From: Talaromyces rugulosus
Taxonomy: Eukaryota; Ascomycota; Eurotiomycetes; Eurotiales; Trichocomaceae
Direction: 5' to 3'
Assembly (NCBI RefSeq): GCF_013368755.1
Contig: NC_049564.1
Coordinates: 3,666,001-3,730,000, forward strand
Length of the DNA stretch: 64,000 bases
Shown: in pieces, positions 57,097 to 64,000 of the stretch
Layout: every line of letters starts with the position of its first letter
Position numbering within the stretch: the first letter of the stretch is position 1
Notes under the pieces: model-generated
The model's database searches: none
Told to the model about the DNA's origin: nothing
The model's input: only the letters and a program-made list of their open reading frames with translations
Program-made: the position numbers and the translations under genes

Positions 57097-59878
57097 ATGC
57101 CCGCTGACGCTGGCGAACACTGGGAGCCTCATTTTCTAATGAGTGAGAGACCACTGTTTTCCCCCACCGTTGGCTTGTGGCCTCGCTAATGTTGACTGAC
57201 AGACCGGGTACATTCTCAAGGTTCAAGTGCCATGTCGCATACACAATCACGCAGTCGCCCCGGAACCGCGGACCCATTGCGGTCTCGATCAGGCACTGCC
57301 GTATCAAAAGGACCTCGTCGTCCACGGTCCAGAGGCTCCACTGCTAGTATCCATTCCAGTACGACGCAACAAACCCAAGAGCACATCGGTGATGGCTTCT
57401 CGCCCTTTATGGCACCTCAAGCTGGCCCAGGGAACAACATGTTTGGCTCGAACCCAGAAGATATGATCATGCGTTTCGGCCAGCAGCTTACCCACACAAA
57501 CACGGGAGGTTCGCTTAACACGACGATGCATGATGCCCATGGAGCTGTGATGCCCCGGCCAGAGGATTATCATGGAATGCAAAACTCAATGCCTGACATG
57601 GTTTCCCACGGACTTCCAAACCTGGCAGCCAATCACTACAGTCATATTTATGATGCTGGACTCGATGCTTCAGTATCGGAGCGGGGTGGTGACGAGAATG
57701 ACAACTCAGAGGCAGGCTCTAGGAAAAAGCGAGGATCCACGTCTACTGTTGCCAATGATAATGAGTTACGGAAACTACTGCGCCAGTACGAGGGTTATAC
57801 GCTTCAGCAAATGGCTGCCGAAGTTCAAAAGCATGAAGGTGGTGGTGGCAAGTCGGAGAAGGTGAAGCAAGTATTTGCCATGGTGTGGTAAGTAAAAATA
57901 CCTCGCTACATCCTCTAGGCGGCTTGATGCTAAATTCCTTCCGTTATAGGTTGAAGGAAAACTGCAGAAAAAGCAGTGGATCTGTCCGAAGAGACCGAGT
58001 TTACTGTTGCTACGCAGAAAGATGTGGGAGTGAACATGTCTCTGTGTTGAACCCTGCTTCCTTCGGAAAGCTGGTTCGAATAATATTTCCCAATGTTCAG
58101 ACTCGTCGACTAGGTGTCAGGGGTGAATCCAAGTACCACTATGTTGATCTCACGGTCATCGAGGAAAAGCAGCAACCGATTGCTGTCCAGAACCCCCAAA
58201 GCCAACCTTCTTTTAGTGGACAACTTCCCCGCGACGGAAGATTCATGGACTCATCGTTGCGACCCCGCAGGTAAACGCTCAATCACCCCTGTGAGCGATA
58301 TTTTGATTCATCACTAACAATGATACTAGTGTTAGCACATCTCAACCACCAGTCGACACAGCAGTTTTCCCATCTCCCACCATTTCATTCGCCCGCAAGT
58401 TCTCGACTGTTCCGCCCAGTTCTGTATGCACCTGTGACTCTCAGCCCCAGAATACTGTGGATGCGTCTCTTACGCTCGAAAATGTCTCTACCCAGAGCGG
58501 GAAACTCATGCGTGAAATGCTTTCCTTCCCATCCCCGAATACGCCGTCCGTCGATAATGAATCATTACGACTACCTGAAATTGCCCCTTATGTTCCCGCC
58601 AACACAGATTCCAAGGTTGCAGATGCACTAGCAGCTCTTTATAGGACTCATTGCATTTCGGTCATTGATAGTTTTCGCTTCTGCAAAGAACGGAATTTAT
58701 TTCGACACTTCTCTGCATTCCACGGCACCTTGACCGTTCCTGTGCAAAAACTTCTCATCCACCCCAATCTTGCTCCTTGGATTAAGAAGTGTGACTGGGT
58801 GATGTATCAAAAGATGATTGAATTTGTTGCTCCTTTGACCACGCAGGTCGTCCCGGGTCCAGTACTCGACGCTTTTGGTTCTATTTCGCGACGTCTTGCA
58901 AACCACATCAGCGAGACTTTCAAGAGTCATCCAGTGCATGTGTCACTAGCGAGATTGGCACCTGCACACGTTTTTTGCGATCTCCTGAAGCATATGCTTG
59001 ACGTCAATCAAGCTGCCAATGCAGCAGCAGCATGGTTATGTCATCCAGACAACCGCAATCAGATGTGGCTCGATTACGCCACATTTGTGAATCCCAAGGA
59101 GATGATTTCCAAGGCTAATATCCCATCTTGCTCTGAGAACGCGGCGGAGCAAATACTGAAATTCGATATTCGTGCGTTGTTGACACCACTGGATAATTCA
59201 ACATCGCCTACAGTGCCATCCTTTTATCCGCAGGCTGATAAGGACTTACCAGCTCAGAAGCATACAGTTGACCTGACGACGGGTGAGGAATACAATTTCC
59301 CCGACAGATGGATATCGTTTATTCTCAGCCTATCCTCCCTCTTCCCCAACCACCCGGCACAATGCATTGTTGATAAAGTTGACAAGTTATGGGACTGTGT
59401 TCTTCATCGCTTGACACTTGCTGGAGCTCAGAGCTTTAGTGCCTGGTGGATTACCAAAGTCTTCTTCCATGAAATGCTGCTCTGGCAAGTAGAGAAGGGA
59501 GGTTTTATGAAAAACACTCCAAATTCTTTCCAAATTCCCCTTGAAACATCAGACTTGATCTCGCAGCATCATCATACCGCAAGGCAAGGCAGCTTCCCCG
59601 CCCAAGCCAAGGAAGAGTCTTTTTTACTCTCTGACAGTCAGACTACGGATGCTCCCTCAAAGTCGACTAAACCCAGCCAGTTTCAAGAAACGAACGCTAA
59701 TTCCAAACCGATGAGCGAGATAACGTCGAACTTGTCGGAGAACATGACGAACCTTCACGCTAACCAGCACGATGACAGCGCAATTGGTCTTGAAGAGGAT
59801 TCAATGCTGGCATCTGTTGGGAAATACGATATCATGACAGATACAACGGATGCTAATGGCGATATCGTTGTCATTTAA
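57097..59878 (+). CDS. RFX-family transcription factor
   Basis: Winged-helix regulator of the RFX family; fungal members include yeast Crt1 (DNA-damage genes), P. marneffei RfxA, and A. chrysogenum CPCR1. Four exons are 57097-57142, 57203-57887, 57950-58270 and 58330-59878, giving 866 aa. The DNA-binding domain (about 235-310) contains WLKENCRKSSGSVRRDRVYCCYAERC and GKLVRIIFPNVQTRRLGVRG, then SKYHYVDL. A long C-terminal region holds the RFX dimerisation-type segment (for example HPNLAPWIKKCDWVMYQKMIEF). I add a short first exon (MPADAGEHWEPHFLM) because a GTGAGA donor and a CTGACAG acceptor join it in frame. The alternative start is the ATG at 57232. Confidence 0.93.
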
Positions 59879-61032
59879 CGACTATCCACCATAATAAAGG
59901 CCTTTCACATGGTCGTAATAAACCGCGCCTCGGAATTCGATCGGAGTTGGATGATATTCCTTAATTTCTTTTCTTTTTCTATTTCTTTTTGTGTATCTGG
60001 TCTTTGGCGATTGGGATTTTTGGAAGCAGGGAAATTTTTGTTCACTTCCGTGTGTGAGTGTTTGTCTGCATGAGTGATGACGAGGAATGAGCATGAGTTC
60101 CAATCAACAAGAGGGGGAGAAACAGTCAGAGGATTCGAAATACCCTTCTCTGTTCTTTTTCTTCTTGTTGTTTTGGAAGAAAACAATTCATTCTTGTATA
60201 TATCATATACCTACCCTGAACCGTGTTGAAAAGAAACAGGAAACTGCTGTTGTTGTATGCAGGCATGCAGTTTGGGATTACGATTTTTGTATTTCTGGGT
60301 GGTTATACTGTGATTGATTGTTTGATTCTATTGAAACCCTTTTTGTTCGGTTCTATATTGACCATGTTGGTGTAGTAATTGATTCTGTAGCCTCGTATCT
60401 TTTTTAATCAGTTTCAACCATGAACAAATCCAAATGTGTCCACGTATGCAATAAATTCGAGTATATGTCTCATCAATGTAGAAACTTCAATGTTGGTGGG
60501 AAATTAACCATCTGTGAGGATTGATCAGTTGATATCTTTAGTTTCACTAGCAGTCAATGTTCTCTCATCTGAGAGCAATATATACATCTATGTCTATACA
60601 AGGGTATATATATATACAGTGGTCATTAGTGTTGCGGTTAGTCTACACATAAACCAACGATTATGCTATAAACTCTATTGAATTAACTTTATTCTCTAGA
60701 ATCGACGCGTCCATCCTCTACTAGAAAGCTAGTTAAATAATACTTACATGTAGGTTTACTATCATTTCCTTCAAACGATGGCGATTGTTTCCTAATGGGT
60801 ACTTAGCGCAACTTAATAAGCAAAATTCAAGATAAAAGTCACATGACTCATTTCCACCATTTGGTTGATAACAGAAAAAAAGCCGACAATAATTTGTCTG
60901 GGGTTTCACGCTGCATCGATAACAAACGAGATCTTACAATTCTACTTCATTCTGACTAGTGACTACCTTACACCCAATTTTATCGCCATACTCAACTAGA
61001 GAGAACGATTTCTGCGGCTTTTCACATCCAAG
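59879..61032. other. RFX 3' end and ELP3 promoter
   Basis: This 1.15-kb gap is T-rich for the first 350 bp after the RFX stop (3' UTR), then AT-rich with a TATATATATACAG run near 60606. No gene is seen. Confidence 0.5.
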
Positions 61033-62819
61033 ATGGCGACTGCCACCACCACCATGGTGCGGCCAGAAACCCTGGCCAAAAGAGCCAAATTAGCCCCGGA
61101 GAATGAGCGGTTTTTGCGCGCATGCTCTGATATTGCAAATGCCTTGATTCAAGATTACGAGTCTCAGCGAGATCCTACAAAGCCGAAGAAAGATCTCAAC
61201 TTGAACCGACTGCGGGGTCAAGTGTCCAAAAAGCATTCACTCAACTCGCAGCCCCCGCTCACTGCTATCATTGCTGCTGTTCCTGAGCATTACAAGAAAT
61301 ATATTCTTCCTAAACTAATTGCAAAGCCAATCCGTAAGTTGGGCCGAACTCGTCCTCTTTTGCCACTGATTCTTACTAGTATACTTTAGGAACATCGTCT
61401 GGAATCGCCGTCGTTGCTGTCATGTGCAAGCCGCACCGTTGCCCTCATATCGCGTACACGGGAAATATCTGTGTCTACTGTCCAGGTGGGCCGGATTCGG
61501 ACTTTGAATATTCAACGCAATCCTACACTGGATACGAACCAACGTCAATGAGAGCTATCCGAGCTCGGTACGACCCTTTCGAGCAGGCCCGCGGGCGTGT
61601 CGACCAACTAAAATCGCTCGGGCATAGCGTCGATAAAGTGGAATACATCATCATGGGTGGAACGTTCATGTCCCTCTCAGAAGAATACAGAAATACCTTT
61701 ATATCGCAGCTCCACAATGCGCTGAGTGGATACCAGACCGACAACGTCGACGAGGCTGTACAAGCTGGAGAAATGAGTAATATCAAATGCGTGGGAATCA
61801 CCATTGAGACCCGTCCCGACTACTGCTTGGACCAACATCTTAGCAGCATGCTACGCTATGGATGCACGAGGTTGGAGATTGGCGTGCAAAGCCTGTATGA
61901 AGATGTCGCGCGAGACACAAACCGAGGACACACTGTCGCTGCTGTTGCAGAGACATTCAAATTAGCCAAGGATGCCGGGTTCAAGGTGGTCAGCCATATG
62001 ATGCCTGACTTACCCAATGTCGGAATGGAGCGAGATCTGGACCAGTTTCGCGAATATTTTGAAAACCCAGACTTTCGAACTGATGGGCTGAAGATCTACC
62101 CGACACTTGTTATTCGTGGTACTGGGCTTTATGAGCTGTGGAGGACGGGACGATACAAGAACTACACGCCGAATGCGCTTATTGACATCGTCGCTCGAAT
62201 TCTAGCCTTGGTGCCCCCTTGGACCCGTATCTACCGTGTGCAACGTGACATTCCTATGCCACTGGTCACCGCCGGTGTCGAGAACGGAAATCTGCGTGAA
62301 CTTGCTCTGAGCCGCATGAAGGACTTTGGTACAACGTGTCGCGATGTACGAACCCGAGAAGTCGGCGTGAATGAAGTGAAAAACAAGATCAGGCCTTCTC
62401 AGATTGAGCTGGTGCGGCGCGATTATACTGCAAATGGCGGCTGGGAAACGTTCCTCGCATATGAGGACCCCAAGCAGGACATTCTAATCGGCCTTTTGCG
62501 GCTGCGCAAGTGCAGCGCCACTCATACATTCCGCCCCGAACTCACAGGCCAGCAAACCAGTTTGGTGCGAGAGCTCCATGTATACGGCTCTGCTGTCCCA
62601 TTGCACGGCCGAGACGCGCGCAAATTCCAACACCGAGGGTTCGGAACGCTCTTGATGGAGGAATCCGAGCGCATAGCCAGAGAGGAACACAACAGCCAGA
62701 AGATCAGTGTCATCTCTGGTGTCGGTGTGCGGAGTTATTACGCACGGCTGGGTTATAGTTTGGACGGTCCGTATATGTCGAAGATGTTGGATCCTCTTGA
62801 TGACGACGAGCAATTCTAG
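61033..62819 (+). CDS. ELP3: Elongator catalytic subunit Elp3
   Basis: Radical-SAM enzyme with an acetyltransferase-like domain that starts cm5/mcm5 modification of wobble uridine in tRNAs. Exons are 61033-61333 and 61390-62819 (GTAAGT donor, phase 1), giving 576 aa. The iron-sulfur cysteines are C118, C128 and C131 (Cys-x9-Cys-x2-Cys in [14 protein letters not shown]). Further landmarks are [33 protein letters not shown], and [15 protein letters not shown]. The C-terminal GNAT part shows [17 protein letters not shown] and YYARLGY. Length and motif set are those of a functional Elp3. It is convergent with the NDUFS7 gene, 286 bp apart. Confidence 0.97.
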
Positions 62820-63105
62820 TCGGTGTTTCCTACAATGATGATTGATGGTTTATTTTATGATTATGTATATTTATTTTCGCGCATTCTGCATTTGACGGCG
62901 TCATTGAGAGGTTGCTTTGATATAAATATTTCCCAGTGGCTTACTAGCCACTTAAAAATAAAATTTTGAAGTTGAAAATATTGCTCTAATTTCTTAGCAG
63001 GAAAAGAATGAAGCTTGTCTAGTATTGTACTGAATACATTGTCTCTAGCTATCTTACATTTCCGATATTCTTCCCATACATCTAGGAAGACAGCGTATAA
63101 GCTCC

Positions 63106-63840
63106 TCATTTCCTGTACCACATTCTTGTCACGGGAGTCCTTCGCATCTTCTTCTGTAGCAGAAAGATTCCCTGCAACAGAGCCTCTGGAGTAGGCGGAC
63201 AACCCGGCACATAGATATCAACCGGGACAATACGATCCACGCCGCGCACAACACTATAGCTATAATGATAGTATCCACCACCATTCGCACAGCTCCCCAT
63301 ACTGATAACCCATTTCGGATCTGGCATTTGGTCGTAAAGTGTTCTTAGTGCGGGTGCCATCTTGTTGCATACCGTGCCAGCAACCAGCATAACATCGGAT
63401 TGCCGCGGTGACGCTCGAAAGATGATCCCCAATCGGTCCTGGTCGTATCTGGGCATCGATGTGTGCATCATTTCGATACCGCAGCAGGCTAATGCAAAGG
63501 TCAATGGCCAAAGAGATCCTTGTCGGGCCCAGTTGATAAGCTGGTCGGATTTTGCACTTTTTTTTTGTTTGAACACAAGTGAGTAGAAATTTATATAATT
63601 AGAGGACACCAAAGGGACATACAGCATGTAGCCAACAGATCCTGACTTTTCGCCCGGGGTGTGAGGCGTTTGACGTTCAGGCAGGCCTACTGTAGGATTG
63701 CTTGGTGAATGTTTACCCATGTTGGTCCTGCGAGAGGCCATTGATCCGATTGACGAAAGGAAAGTAGGTGCCATCGACGGCCGGCATGATACTAGAGCAG
63801 ATGGCCTGGCTTGTGCCAGAAATTTCGTACGAGCAGACAT
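63106..63840 (-). CDS. Complex I subunit NDUFS7 (PSST), divergent copy
   Basis: Iron-sulfur subunit of mitochondrial NADH:ubiquinone oxidoreductase that carries cluster N2 next to the quinone site. Exons are 63623-63840 and 63106-63556, giving 222 aa. A basic, Ser/Thr-rich presequence covers about the first 35 residues. The cluster ligands are present: tandem C97 and C98 ([10 protein letters not shown]), C162 (SMGSC), and C192 (VPGCPP). Two positions differ from the sequence I know for fungi: TVCNKM for TLTNKM, and VVRGVDR for VVRGCDR. The segment before the tandem Cys ([12 protein letters not shown]) also looks diverged. The intron is 66 nt, in frame and stop-free, with a run of nine A before its AG. 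It could be the sole copy or a paralogue. Confidence 0.9.
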   Translation of the reverse strand: MSARTKFLAQARPSALVSCRPSMAPTFLSSIGSMASRRTNMGKHSPSNPTVGLPERQTPHTPGEKSGSVGYMLYVPLVSSNYINFYSLVFKQKKSAKSDQLINWARQGSLWPLTFALACCGIEMMHTSMPRYDQDRLGIIFRASPRQSDVMLVAGTVCNKMAPALRTLYDQMPDPKWVISMGSCANGGGYYHYSYSVVRGVDRIVPVDIYVPGCPPTPEALLQGIFLLQKKMRRTPVTRMWYRK

Positions 63841-64000
63841 GTTTTTTGCTTTACAGAAGTTCAAAAATAAGTAGTAGAAGGAAGAAAAAGGGTTGTGACC
63901 ATCTATTAACTACTGATGGTCTCTATCATTCAGAGGTATATGATATTAACCAATCGGAGAGATTCCAGTTCGGCGAATTGATGGGGCCCGATATATGCAC

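Noticed and set aside
62861..63202. 113-codon minus-strand frame at the end of the NDUFS7 gene
   Set aside because: It overlaps the NDUFS7 coding end in another frame and runs into AT-rich 3' UTR. Looks like chance.

Overview
The window is a 64 kb gene-rich stretch of a filamentous ascomycete nuclear genome. The evidence is many short introns (about 48-140 nt) with GTAAGT-type donors and CTGAC/CTAAT-type branch sites, compact intergenic spaces, and proteins typical of Pezizomycotina: a LaeA-like methyltransferase, a CaMKK-type kinase with the Arg/Pro insert, an RFX factor, and a Ytp1-domain membrane protein. Gene content and the repeated intergenic word TACGGAGTA suggest a eurotiomycete (Aspergillus/Penicillium-like). 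That placement is inference from memory of such genomes, not a search.

I reconstructed 25 protein genes by joining reading frames across introns; exon coordinates are given in each entry and every model adds up in frame. Left part (1-20 kb): glycyl-tRNA synthetase (-), RPF1 (+), LaeA-like methyltransferase (-), peptidyl-tRNA hydrolase (+), the BAR protein RVS161 (-), HAL4/SAT4-type kinase (-), TRAPP subunit BET5 (-), CaMKK-type kinase (+), and a Myb-like/AT-hook protein (-). A 5.7 kb stretch without a recognisable gene follows (20.3-26.0 kb). Middle (26-47 kb): SET2 (+), TIF6/eIF6 (+), an RGG-rich protein (-), RAD23 (+), SKP1 (-), SMP3 (+), succinyl-CoA ligase alpha (+), a conserved unknown (-), and the SUMO E1 subunit AOS1 (+). 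Right part (47-64 kb): Ytp1-like membrane protein (-), SWI5 (+), a full-length ABCB/MDR transporter (-), RPL39 (+), RFX factor (+), ELP3 (+), and a divergent NDUFS7 (PSST) subunit of complex I (-).

Most genes are housekeeping: ribosome biogenesis and translation (GRS1, RPF1, TIF6, PTH1, RPL39, ELP3), ubiquitin and SUMO (RAD23, SKP1, AOS1), chromatin and DNA repair (SET2, SWI5, RAD23, RFX), trafficking (BET5, RVS161), signalling kinases, and mitochondrial metabolism. I see no transposon, rRNA, tRNA, CRISPR array or biosynthetic gene cluster. Neighbours mostly alternate in strand, giving several tight convergent pairs and shared divergent promoters.

I did not find a clear novel multi-gene system. 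The best leads are a conserved unknown whose start codon is a whole coding exon, an RGG/coiled-coil protein, an NDUFS7 copy with unusual residues, unusual splice sites (a candidate GC-AG intron, A-run acceptors, and stop-free 3n introns), and the 5.7 kb region with a purine tract and TACGGAGTA words.
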